From positions 124,001 through 188,000 of the forward strand of contig JAWZYV010012538.1 in NCBI GenBank assembly GCA_038373885.1: 64,000 nt of DNA, in the 5' to 3' direction. This document shows positions 1-9,559 of the stretch, piece after piece (within the stretch, counting starts at the first letter, position 1; every line of letters starts with the position of its first letter). The notes beneath the pieces are model-generated. The model saw only the letters and a list, made by a program, of their open reading frames with translations. It was not told the DNA's origin and did not search any database. This stretch comes from Cheiracanthium punctorium (lineage: Eukaryota; Arthropoda; Arachnida; Araneae; Cheiracanthiidae). The translations under genes were made by a program, and so were the position numbers.

Positions 1-467
1 ATTATGAAACTATCATGAAATGAATATAATACAAGAAGGATATTTTGCAATAAAGAACTGCATCATTTAATGAAGTAACAAAATTCATAATTTAAAAAAG
101 AATTTTATATTTCTCTGTATATATTTAATGGATAACACAATTATTTTTTTAACAGTACTTTATTTTTAATGCACATTTTTTTTATAGATTAGAAAATAAA
201 TTTTCTTAAATAAAAAAGGTATAAAATGCTTAAAATAACACTTTAACTCAACAGTTTTCAAAATTTGGTAACTACTGCACCAAGCATCTGGACAAGAGCC
301 GGAATAAAAAGAAAAATATAAATAAATAAATTCTGATCATATTTTGAAGCAACCGAATTATTTTAGATAAGATTTGCATTTTTCGACATGTTACAGCTAA
401 CAATTTATAACCCAAGCATTTTAAATTAAGTTGAAAATTTAAACTCCCCGACCGCATTCCTAGAACT
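1..467. other. AT-rich flank without recognised gene
   Basis: This interval is very AT-rich with many short A and T runs. Small open frames on the minus strand have no family resemblance. It lies directly downstream (in the transcriptional sense) of the hAT transposase relic that follows and may contain that element's lost 3' end, but I see no hAT terminus here. Confidence 0.5.
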
Positions 468-1567
468 TCATACAGAGGATGTGATCGATGATTCTTTGTG
501 TTTTTTTGAAGTGATAGTCTGAAAAAAATCCTTGTTTTTTAAATGTTGGATCCAAAATGTAGATTCAGCATACAAGTCATTTTCATCAATTTGTAGAAAT
601 CTCTTACACATTTTGGCTAGCAAAGTGTCGCACATGTCAGTAAGCAAAAGTTCGTTATTATGCAATTCAGTTTGCGTTCTACGCAAATTTATTGCATTTT
701 CTAACAATTGTTTGAATAGAACAATTTTAGAAATACAGACAAAATTCTCACTGCTTACTTCGTCAGTGGTAAGTTTAAAGGGTCTTAATATATCGCAGCA
801 GGTTTTAATAATCTCAAAATCTGCTTGGCATAAGGGCAGTACATCAGAGCGTGAGGTTGTTGTGACTGCTAAAGTCAATAAAAGAGCATCTTTTGTTTTC
901 AGTACACTGAGAAACATGTCATAGGAAGACTTCAATCGTGTAGAAACACATTGTTTCAGTTTCATTTGTGGGCACCCCATCTGAATTTGAAAACTGTAGA
1001 GTTTTTCAGTAGCTTGAGGGCTACGTTTAAAAAATTCGACTTTGCATTTCACTTTTTTGTGCAGCTCCTCTATAGCCAGTAGACTCTTTTGCACAATTAC
1101 ATTTAAGTTGCACGCGTAACAGGAAAGGTGGGTCCACTTTCCTTTCCTCACAGATGCTGTTATGCTTGCAGCGTTGTCAGTAACCCCTGCTATAATTTTC
1201 CTTTCTAAATTCCATTCCCTTATGATTTCGTTTAGGGAAGGCATGCAAATTATCAGCAAGAGTGATTGCCTTCTATTTGATTGCAGCCTAATAGATAAGA
1301 TTTTAAGTTGTATTCTTCATTTATAAAATGAGCTGTCACGGCGTAATAACTTTCGTTGCTGATGGAAGTCCAGCAGTCTGTTGTCAGTGATACGCTTATT
1401 GCGTCTCTTTTAAGGCTTCCCTTACTAATTTTTCTGTTTTTTGATACTATTGGGGTATGATCTAAGTAGTCATCGCTCTTCTGGATGGAATTTGATATTG
1501 AGAGTTTAGCATCTTCCAGGGATGCTACGGCTGTGCCAATTGCGCCAAATGGAATCTCTTGATACAT
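468..1567 (-). pseudogene. hAT (ZBED-type) transposase relic, copy A
   Basis: A broken transposase of the hAT superfamily, BED-finger (ZBED) branch, which would cut and paste DNA in the nucleus. Two open segments in different frames abut at about 1253-1259, a clear frameshift. The upstream piece (1567 to 1253) has the hAT block LTTDCWTS, then SYYAVTAHFI. The downstream piece (1259 to 468) has GVTDNAASITASV, which holds the second catalytic Asp, then the CYACNLNVIVQKSL block, KRSPQATEKLYSFQ and a late STFWIQHLK block. The first 45 residues of the upstream piece read in a different frame from the homologous copies near 6.2 and 16.1 kb, so a second frameshift lies before LTTDCWTS. The BED finger and the C-terminal dimerisation domain are absent. 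The family call is firm; the exact ends are not visible. Confidence 0.85.
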
Positions 1568-2524
1568 CCTGATACAAAAAGCTTATTTTTGAAGGTTTCT
1601 GCGCCAAAAGAATTTCTTGGTATTTCCTGATACAAAAAGTATAATTTTTAACAAATTCTGCTCCAAATCCGTGCTGTCCCAAGGTCCAAAAAAGTAAATA
1701 AAACCAAAAAATACATACTAATGTATCACTTTCCCGTTTTCACCAGAACACTGTTCGATTTTTCATATCAGAAAGTGCGTACAGTTCCAAACTGATCTCC
1801 CCCAAAATCAACAAATCCAAACAATATATTTCATCACTTTAAAATCAAGGATAGAATTAATAATAGTAAAACAATTAACAAAAAAAGACAATGGTTTTAG
1901 AAAATTTTTCCTCTACAAAGCACTTTATTTAATAGATTCTTGTAAATAACTTATCAAAGGCCGTCAAAACATCCTGCCTCTTTACCCTGTTTGGTAAACG
2001 ATATGCTTTCAGAATGAGGCAGATGTTCCATCAAAAAAATAAACAGAGAAAACTTATCCCATAGGTTAAAGTAAACATAGTTTAGAGCTGATATAAATCA
2101 AACAACAAAATTAAATCACTAATGTATCTAAACACTCCTGTATTTCTGAATAGCTCTAAACGCTATATATGCTTTTAAACCTTTTTTTTTTTTTTCTTAT
2201 TAAGCATTTTTTGTGCGACAATAAGGGTAGTGCGCAAAAGAAATTGGGGGAGGGGGGAGGCGGCTAGATAATATATGTAATTAGCAGTTTTTTTCAAGGT
2301 TCAAAAGAACGCTTTAAATGAATGGTTTTTAAAATAAATTTCTCCTTTTTAAAACCAAGAAAGAAATAATTTTTTTTCTGTTTGTATTTTGAATAACCTC
2401 AAAAAATAATCCACTATACGCAAAACGGAAAGTAAATGAAAGCTCTAATAAGAAAAAAAAGTAAAATCATTAAATGAACTATTTTAAACCAATAAAATCA
2501 CTCAAAACAACGGGTGTTTAAAAC
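1568..2524. other. AT-rich interval with short GATACAAAAAG repeats
   Basis: From 1568 to about 1650 a motif close to TCCTGATACAAAAAG occurs twice, related to the tandem array at 4585-4800; this ties the flank of hAT copy A to the hAT array further right. A purine run rich in G lies near 2246-2265. Nothing else in this stretch looks coding or structured. Confidence 0.4.
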
Positions 2525-2604
2525 ATAAAATATATTTTTTTAATTATAAAATAACACCATAAAGTTTACTTAGACGCCATACAGCTGTTCGAGCAAAAAA
2601 TTTT

Positions 2605-2853
2605 GCGCCCCACCAGTGGCAGAGTGCATTGAGCACTGAACTGGGAGATGGAAGGTGCCTCGTTCGAAACCAGGCACCTGGTTCGTGCCAGGTCGCGTCT
2701 GCCGACCAAACCGTTCGGAGTTTTCCGTGGTTTTCTCCAAAACAGCCTCAAAATAGGTTAGGACCCCTTAGAAAGACTACAACGGAGGGCACCCCACCCA
2801 GGCCTAGATCCCTCGTGTAGATAATTGGCCTTAATCCTACAACAACAACAAAA
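2605..2853 (+). mobile_element. tRNA-derived SINE
   Basis: The head resembles a tRNA: an A-box-like stretch in GTGGCAGAGTGCATTGAGC (about 2615-2633) and a good B box, GTTCGAAACC, at 2662-2671. The B box sits in the loop of a strong T-arm-like hairpin (GGTGCCT pairing with AGGCACC). A body of about 150 bp follows and the element ends in an (AAC)n tail at 2838-2852, typical of LINE-mobilised SINEs. It interrupts the left arm of the surrounding palindrome. Flanks CAAAAAATTTT and CAAAACTTTT are imperfect candidate target duplications. RNA polymerase III transcription is inferred from the boxes. Confidence 0.7.
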
Positions 2854-2886
2854 CTTTTTGCCCTTTCCTCAGTGATAATCCTAACT

Positions 2887-2939
2887 ATTGTCACTGAGGA
2901 AGGGCAAAAAGTTTTTGCTCGAAACAGCTGTATGGCAGT
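2887..2939 (+). ncRNA. hammerhead-ribozyme-like fold
   Basis: Every core block of a type I hammerhead is present in order. Helix I 5' strand ATTGTCA (2887-2893) pairs along seven bases, with G-U wobbles, with TGGCAGT (2933-2939). The core CTGAGGA is at 2894-2900. Helix II is GGGC (2902-2905) with GCTC (2917-2920). GAAA is at 2921-2924. A minimal helix III, ACAGCTGT (2924-2931), is followed by A2932 as the cleavage nucleotide. One deviation is an extra A (2901) between the core and helix II. Short palindromic helix III hammerheads acting as dimers are established for Penelope-like elements. Activity is inferred. Confidence 0.55.
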
Positions 2940-2990
2940 AAAAATAGGTGTTATTTTACAAAGTTTTATATTATTTTACATTTTAAAGCA

Positions 2991-4372
2991 AGTCAAGAAT
3001 TTGCAGCTCTTGCCACGGCGCCCTCAATTGGCAGAAAAACCCAGTTGCTACCGCGAAAAGACTTTTTACAGTTAATCAACTGAAAGAAAAAAAATGATCC
3101 AAACAATGAACAAAACGCACAAACTAATGCACTTTTTTTTTTCTTTAAGTTCAACACATGAATATACAGAAAGCTCAGTGAAAGTAGTAGTTTTTTGTCG
3201 CTTACGCCGTTAACTAAGGAAAGAATTTAACAGCTATTTAAAAACCGGCAATTCCATAAACTTAAATTAACCTACAACGCCATCACTGTGTTCGTTATGA
3301 CTCGCGTTCAGAGCCTTCGAAGGAAACAAAAAATTGCACAGTTAAAAATTATTTTTGCTTTTCAAAATTTTAAATTCTTCATATGCATTCAGTGTGGCGT
3401 TGGTTAGAGGCATGGTTGGCGGATTTTCGACGCATGACATTTTAAACCATATTTAACTATCGCATCAAAAAAACCTAGACTTTAAACTTATTTTATAAAG
3501 TTATTATTAAAATTCAGTATTACCATTTAATATGTTAAAATCATTCTAACTCGGAAGACTAGATTATGATATTGAATAGAATTTTTTTAAGGACTTCACC
3601 ATTTGCTAATTTCGAATGTAGAGTTCATAGAAAGTACTTATTTTGTTTCTATTTGTTAAGAAACTCATTTAATTTTATTTATTTGCAAGCGCTTGGGAAT
3701 GTATGGACCAACGGATTGTCTAGCTCACACCCTCACGCGGGCGCACGGGAGTATGCGTAGCATCACGTGACAAGGGAGAGGGGAATCGTTCTGACTTAGC
3801 GATTCCGAGACAAAGGCTCAAGCAACAGTTTCTTTCTTTTTCCTTTCCCCCCCCCGAGTATGGGGGGTCGGTTATCATCACAATAATAGGTAAATTAAAC
3901 AAAATGTTTATTAATCCTAATTAGATTATACTTATGATACAATAATCATTTTAATTACAATTTTTAGTTACATAAATTTATAAATAACTATAACATAAAC
4001 TAAAGATTCCCGAGTGTCAGATTTTGGGAGTGCACCTCCCCCCCCCCCCGCCTCCTGGGTTCGCCAATATTCCGGACATTTGATTTTTCAGTATTATGGA
4101 CAAAGGATTTTACTTTCTTTGAAAATTGCTGCCTTCACACAAAAAAAATAAAATAAAAAACCTTTCTGAAAAGCTGTAGCCTGAAAAATATTTTCTTAAA
4201 ATATAATATTATTAAGTTATTTGTTAAATTACTTGTACATAGCTCCTGGCATGTAATTGTTTGTTAAAAAAAATATGGTAGTATAATGCTAATGTCAATA
4301 CTTTAAAATACAGCCCAATAATCAAACAAATTTAAACACCAGTATAACCGATTTGAAATTGTCCACTTAAAA

Positions 4373-4375
<3 letters not shown>
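2991..4375. other. Intergenic, no gene seen
   Basis: AT-rich sequence with scattered C and G runs (3848-3854, 4040-4050). A moderately GC-rich patch at 3715-3860 might be a repeat fragment but has no recognised ends. Short open frames show no motifs. Confidence 0.4.
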
Positions 4376-4440
<65 letters not shown>

Positions 4441-4441
4441 A
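4376..4441. repeat. (TA)n microsatellite
   Basis: About 65 bp of nearly pure TA dinucleotide with a single phase interruption near 4420. Unlike the (TA)n tracts at 28751, 33664 and 42729, no transposon is seen inserted in it. Confidence 0.95.
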
Positions 4442-4584
4442 TAATCAGCTTTACTGATAACAATATTTTTCTTTTTACCTTTTTTGAGGGGTGGTAAGAG
4501 GGGGGCATTATACATAATATGTAAGCGATACAAAAGCTTGCAAAATTGATAAGTATAGAGTTTTCTTTAAGCACAAAAATTTGT

Positions 4585-4800
4585 AAAACTGATGCAAAAG
4601 CAGAAATTTTTTATGCAAAAGTCTGCAAAACTGATACTAAAGTAGTTTTGTGATACGAAAATCTGTAAAATTGATACGAAATTAGATTTTTTCCTGATAC
4701 GAAAGTCTGTAAAACTGATACAAAATTAGATTTTTCCTGATACGAAAGCCTGCAAAACTGATACAAAAGTCAATTTTTTCTGATACAAAAAGTGATACGA
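4585..4800. repeat. Tandem repeat, unit about 45 bp (AAACTGATACAAAA...)
   Basis: At least four imperfect copies of a unit containing CTGATACRAAAGTCTGCAAA followed by a T-rich spacer. The same motif flanks hAT copy A at 1568-1650, so the array may be a subterminal repeat of that hAT family or an older satellite next to it. Confidence 0.75.
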
Positions 4801-4825
4801 AAGGCCTAAGCCGCTGTAGCATCAC

Positions 4826-5651
4826 TGCATCTTCACAAATTTTTCGAACTCTTTATCGTCCACCAAACATAGTGGTTGATGCACCATCACTATTAATCTA
4901 GCCAATTGTTCGTCAAGAGCTTTTGACGCAGCTGGCCCCATTGGCTTCGACATAGTTTTTTATGGTGGTCTGCTGAATACTTTCAGCTACTTAAGGGGCG
5001 GGAGCTTCGTTTTGTATATGAAAACAGCTTCCATCAGTCAAGCTGTAATTGAGGCACTAGATGATGACTTGCGATTTTTTTTTTTTTTTTCCTTTATATG
5101 CTGGTACGCTAAATGGATGTCTTCTAGACAAGTGTCTTGATAATTTTCCAGTACTGCCTCTTTTAACGGTGTTATTCGAAAAAATCATGTGATTTTGGTA
5201 CATAATTACAGATAAACTAATTATGCCAGGCACTTCAAAATTTTGAAACTGTCTCTTTACAAGCTGTATTACAAACTGTGAAGACAAGCCAATCTGTATC
5301 GGTTTCAAAACTTTTAGAAAATTTTCTTAAAAATCGGAAATTTTCGCAAAGCGCGTCACTCTTCGAAAAATCTGGCAGCTCAGATCCCTGTTTAAGAATT
5401 TTTTCTGAAAATTTCACAAAAGCCACAGCGTTTTCGCTTATCGTAGTGTATAAAGCAGCTTATGAAGAACTCTCTGGAATTTTTTGGAGACCATGGTGCT
5501 ATTAGTTCATTTCAATTTGTGTACCAAGACTAAAAACAGAGTTCTTTTTTTTTCGAAGAACAGCCTTAAAGGCAAGCTTGCTAGCATAATCCACACATCG
5601 CAAAAACGTTTCCTTCGTCACTAAAATGTAACCAAATGTTGCTCCTTTTTT

Positions 5652-5690
<39 letters not shown>
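4826..5690 (-). pseudogene. Truncated hAT unit 3 (BED finger plus N-terminal part)
   Basis: The third and most decayed unit of a hAT-derived tandem array, split by a TTAA-flanked insert at 5167-5565. Read on the minus strand, 5690-5570 plus 5166-5050 encodes the BED-finger tail, with the STGKLSRHLSRRHPFSVP block where L.RHL..H is the conserved end of a BED finger. The block at 5040-4826 corresponds to the start of the hermes-type domain, with residues related to LARLIVMVHQPLCLV. Several stops and a poly-T run break the frame. The rest of the transposase is missing. Confidence 0.7.
5167..5565. mobile_element. TTAA-flanked non-autonomous element (399 bp)
   Basis: The interval is flanked by TTAA on both sides (5163-5166 and 5566-5569). 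The paralogous uninterrupted site at about 15537-15542 reads CTCTTTTAAAGGC, with a single TTAA. Its ends are inverted: GGTGTTATTCGAAAAAA on the left and, reverse-complemented on the right, GGCTGTTCTTCGAAAAAA. TTAA target duplication points to piggyBac or Kolobok mobilisation; no transposase is encoded. Confidence 0.7.
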
Positions 5691-5697
<7 letters not shown>

Positions 5698-6365
5698 GGG
5701 GTTGTTAGGTGCTTAACAATATTTTAATAGTAGCATTAAGACAAATGCTTTTTGAAAGTGATGTCAGCACTCTAAAGTGCTGAAGATGCAAGCTCTTTGC
5801 ATACAGACAGGAAAAGTCGAATGACCAACTGCAGCCTCAGAAACTTAAACAACAGCTGCTCTTATGTTTGCAGCGTTGTCAGTAACCACTGCTATAATTT
5901 TCCTTTCTAAATTCCATTCCCTTATGATTTTGTTTAGGGAAGGCATGCAAATTATCAGTGGAGTGATTGCCTTCTATTTGATTGCAGCCCTAATAGATAA
6001 GATTTTAAGTTGCATTCTTCATTTATAAAATGAGCTGTCACAGCGTAATAATTTTTGTTGCTGGTGGAAGTCCAGCAGTCTCTTTCTTGTCAGTGATCTG
6101 CTTATTGCAGCTTTTAAGGCTTCCCTTACTGATTTTTCTGTTTTTTGATACAATTGGAGTATGATCAAAGTAGTGATTGTTCTTCTGGATGGAATTTGAA
6201 ATTGAGAGTTTAGCATCTTCACAAATTTTTCGAACTCTTTATGTTCCACTAAACATAGTGGTTGATGCACCATCACTATTAATCTAGCCAATTGTTCGTC
6301 AAGAGCTTTTGATGCAGCTGGCCCCATTGGCAACGACATAGTTTTGTATGGTGGTCTGCTGAATA
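5691..6365 (-). pseudogene. Truncated hAT unit 2, 3' part
   Basis: The minus strand encodes the hermes-type N-terminal and early catalytic part of a ZBED-type hAT transposase: SKALDEQLARLIVMVHQPLC, EFEKFVKMLNSQFQIPSRRT, LYQKTEKSVREALKAAISRS. A 4-bp insertion near the DCWTS block then shifts the frame, followed by ESYYAVTAHFI and the TDNAA block at about 5870-5880. The unit ends in about 150 bp of non-coding sequence and a 38-base poly-T run (5656-5693). Its BED finger lies at 15349-15650, displaced by the 9-kb pogo-like insertion. Confidence 0.8.
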
Positions 6366-6805
6366 CCGTATTTTCTTGCGTATAATCCGCAGCCGCTATT
6401 TTCAGCCCTAATAAAATAAAATTCAGCAGATAATATGCACCGGCGTATAATCCGTATATTATACGTCGAACTATATGAGGATTATTCATTTTTTCCAACA
6501 TTCCGAAATATTACTTATAAATTAGTACCTCCCTCTTTATTTAGTAGCGTTATTTAAATAGTAATTGTTATGTAAATAAAATAATTACAAGTTAAAAAAT
6601 ACAAACTTTTTTTTATCACTAAATCGCACTTTAAACGCAGATTTTCTTCTGAATATAGATAATTCAATAATAATTCCCGTTTTTAAATTTCTGGAAAAAT
6701 AAACAAAGTTTAAAACTTACCTTGCAGATAGACATTAATTAAAGAAAGAAATATAAATTACGATATCGAAATAAACGCACTCTCTGAGTGGGAAGACATT
6801 TTTAA

Positions 6806-7882
6806 CCCCTTCAAGCCCAGAATGTTCTGCAACGACGCGCTCCCACCAGCCCGTGCTCTTCGCAGACGAGATGTTTCCCCCGGCCCGGAGAGTTTTTGAT
6901 GTTAAGCCTAATTCAGCAAATAAATCGTAAAAATTCAATCAAATTAAAAATTTTAATTCAAAATGTGGAAAATAAGAATATTATGATGGTAGCTTAATTA
7001 CATATCAATAACATTTATAAAATATTAAAAAAATATGAATAAAATACTTTTAACTTTTTAAATAAAAATAATAACACAAATACTCTAACTACAAAAGAAT
7101 AGAAGTACGAATATAGAACTATACAGCTCTTCATGCTATATAGCTCTTCAGGCTCTAAATTCAACCCACTCTTAGATAAAAATGTCAAAAGAGGAAGATC
7201 TTTCATATCTTGACTCCATCCGTCATTAGATGCTCTATTTGCATCACTAATAACACTATCATCGTCATCATCATCTTCACACACATCTGATTCTTCACTC
7301 ACATAAATATCTGTTTCACTATCACTCGAATCACTCTCCTCATTCATCATACGCGCAATTTCACTTTCCGTAAGATATTTCTTTCTTTTCGCCATGGCTG
7401 CATAAACGAAACTAATAGAAAATAAACCCTCATGCACCCTCTGTACTACCGATAAACAAAAAAACCAACCCATTCTCTATCCCCCTATTCATCCTAAAAT
7501 CCAGTGTCACAATAAAAAACAAAAACAAATTCCCCACAAAACACGCCTTTGAGATCAGCTCTTTAACTTTACTGCTACTCCACAAAGCAATCACGTGTGT
7601 TTGTTTATGTTAACTCCTGAGTCATTCCCAGCTGTAGGAATTCTGATAACAGAAACACAGGCTGAAAGTTCAGACCTCATATGACCTCCACAATTCAAAA
7701 TTACGGTATAGTACTGCCATCTAGTGTCATTAAAAAATTCTAAAAAAACGTTCCAAAGTTTGGTTCCTTATACGGAACGATGGGCAGAAACAAGCGTTCG
7801 CAACGAGGTCCCAATACGGAACGATGGGCCGGTGAGAGCATAATTTTCCCGTACCGTATAGGGTACGATGGGCGCGAAGGGG
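6806..7882 (-). mobile_element. piggyBac element, internally deleted
   Basis: TTAA flanks both ends (6802-6805 and 7883-7886). The ends match as inverted repeats: CCCCTTCAAGCCCA on the left and CCCCTTCGCGCCCA from the right. Three copies of an ACGATGGGC motif sit near the right end (about 7776, 7820 and 7867), like the subterminal repeats of piggyBac elements. Only an N-terminal acidic segment of the transposase remains; the catalytic DDD domain and the C-terminal Cys-rich finger are gone. Confidence 0.75.
7015..7395 (-). pseudogene. piggyBac transposase N-terminal fragment
   Basis: From the ATG at 7395 the frame reads MAKRKKYLTESEIARMMNEE, then a Ser/Asp-rich acidic stretch with a run of six Asp, and continues to about 7130 before turning into unrelated residues and stopping at 7015. 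PGBD4-like piggyBac transposases have this low-complexity acidic N-terminus followed by the catalytic domain. The domain after ...EPEELYS is missing, so the fragment could not transpose DNA. Family assignment depends also on the flanking TTAA ends. Confidence 0.6.
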
Positions 7883-7965
7883 TTAATAAATCACAGTATT
7901 AGTACTAATAGAAACCTTCAAATTCAGAATTGTCCGTATCCGAAATAAATCCAAAAAATTTTCAT

Positions 7966-8941
7966 TTAAAACATCATCGCCATCAGAGCTTCATACTCTT
8001 CATCTTCATCACAGTTTTCTAAAATTTCACATTTTTTAAAAGCGTTTTTTATTGTTGATTCTTCAACGGCTTCCCAAGCTGTTTGAATCCACTGCGCAAC
8101 TTCGCTGTAGGATGCTCTGCACATTCTTCCCCCGTCAGTAAATGAGTGCATGCCTTGCATCATCCATTTCTCCCATTCACTACGGAGTTTGCTTTTGAAG
8201 GACCTGTTAACCCCTACGTCTAACGGTTGTAATATTTTAGTTAAACCTCCAGGAATAATGGAGATTTTGGCTCCTAAAGATCTACACTCAGTTTTTACGG
8301 ATTCTTTTATGTGGGCCCTCATGGAATCCATGATCAGAAGAGCCCGAGGCTTGAATATGCTGTTTTTTCTCTTTCTCCACACAGTTTTCAACCAGGAAGA
8401 CATTATATTTTCATTCATCCAACCTTTTGGATTAACTTGAATTTGCACACCACTAGGAAAATTTTCTTTGGGTAAAGTCTTCCGCTTGAACACAATCATT
8501 GGCGGTAGTTTACTACCATCAGCAGAACAAGCCAAAACGACCGTAAAAGAATTTCGTTCATTTCCAGTGGTGTTGATCGTTATACTTTTTGAACCAATTT
8601 CGTCCACAGTTCGACTCTGTGGAATGTCGAAAGAGACGGGCACTTCATCCATGTTAAAAATATCACTTTCCGAAAACTTATGGGTCATAATTAAATTTCT
8701 CGTAAACTCCAGAAAATTTCTTTTTTTAAGTTCATAATCTTCGGGTAACTTTTGCCCGACAGTAGTGCGATTACGAATCGATAATTTTTTTCTTCACATA
8801 AAATTATGGCACCACGAGGGCCAGCATGCTCTCATCAATGTCAAAAAGCCGTCCAGCCTCTCTATTCCCCACTTCTTCTGCTTTCTTAATTACATTAAGT
8901 TTAAATTCTGCAGTGTAACTAACACGTTTCCTCTTAGACAT
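7966..8941 (-). pseudogene. pogo/Tigger (DDE_1) transposase relic
   Basis: From an ATG at 8941 the minus strand encodes a psq-like helix-turn-helix start (YTAEFKLNVIKKAEEVGNRE). Comparison with the copy at 35.3-36.5 kb shows that the segment after it, including the rest of the DNA-binding region, has been deleted. The frame then resumes at WCHNFM, followed by an in-frame TGA near 8792, and RTTVGQKLPEDYE. The long open part (8688 to 7966, 240 residues) holds the three catalytic Asp blocks: NMDEVP, IMDSMRAH and LQPLDVGVNRSFK. It ends in an acidic tail. In the intact family this protein cuts and inserts at TA. The deletion and the stop show this copy is dead. Confidence 0.88.
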
Positions 8942-9159
8942 TATTACACGTGACAACTATACACAAAGTTCCAGCTAAATGATTGCAAATGAGATCACAA
9001 TTTTGAGAAAAGCTTTGTTCATGCAAGCATGTTGCCAAAAGGCTAGAAAAATATACAATAAACATGGAGTTAGATGATACTTTAACTCCATGAACATAAC
9101 TGGGAAGCCACTCCCACAAGCACCTACACGTCATATGTGAGCCAATCAGTAGCAGCTCC

Positions 9160-9559
9160 CCCCTCAGGGGGAAGACCTTCTTTAGGTTTTCACGGGTGTC
9201 GCAATCCCGGGGCCCCAGCGATCTTTCACTTCTCTTTCCCCCTCGGCGTAGTTTCCTCTTTGGAGGTGAGGGCCCCCCTTTAGAAGCTGCAGCCGCCCTG
9301 TGCCGTCAGCTTCTATTGGCGGAAAACTACCCACGTGTTTGCCGTGCATGGAGACCCGTGTCCCCATAAATGGGGATCCTGGTAATTGAGGGGTCTTTTC
9401 TCCAACACATTGCTTTGGCCTCGGCTTCGGGTAAACGGGAGGTACACAGCGTTCCCCTGTGTATCAATCGGCTGGTGGTACTGATTTCGATCAACTGCTA
9501 GGGATCAAGCAATCGGACATCTACTGGGCACGTCGTTAAGGGTGGATGCTGCCTAAGGG
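9160..9559 (+). promoter_or_regulatory. 5' UTR and internal promoter region of the retrotransposon
   Basis: The first 400 bp of the element are clearly more GC-rich than the surroundings and hold no ORF on the plus strand. They start with a C/G palindrome (CCCCTCAGGGGG). Non-LTR elements of this type carry an internal RNA polymerase II promoter at the 5' end, so promoter function is expected from the family; no specific initiator motif is clear to me. Confidence 0.5.

Larger units (their letters stand above)
2525..2990. mobile_element. Penelope-like palindromic repeat, two inverted arms
   Basis: Two arms face each other around a centre at about 2874-2890. The right arm reads, on the plus strand, CTGAGGA, a GGGC/GCTC hairpin, GAAA, ACAGCTGTATGGC and then a short AT-rich tail that includes GGTGTTATTTTA. 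The left arm is its inverted copy (GCCATACAGCTGTTCGAGC at 2576-2594, AATAACACC before it) but is split by a SINE at 2605-2853. Inverted pseudo-LTR arms carrying hammerhead ribozymes are known for Penelope-like elements. No reverse transcriptase remains, so the assignment is inferred from structure. Confidence 0.5.

Noticed and set aside
3715..3860. GC-richer block as a SINE or tRNA
   Set aside because: No A/B box pair and no tail or flanking duplication.
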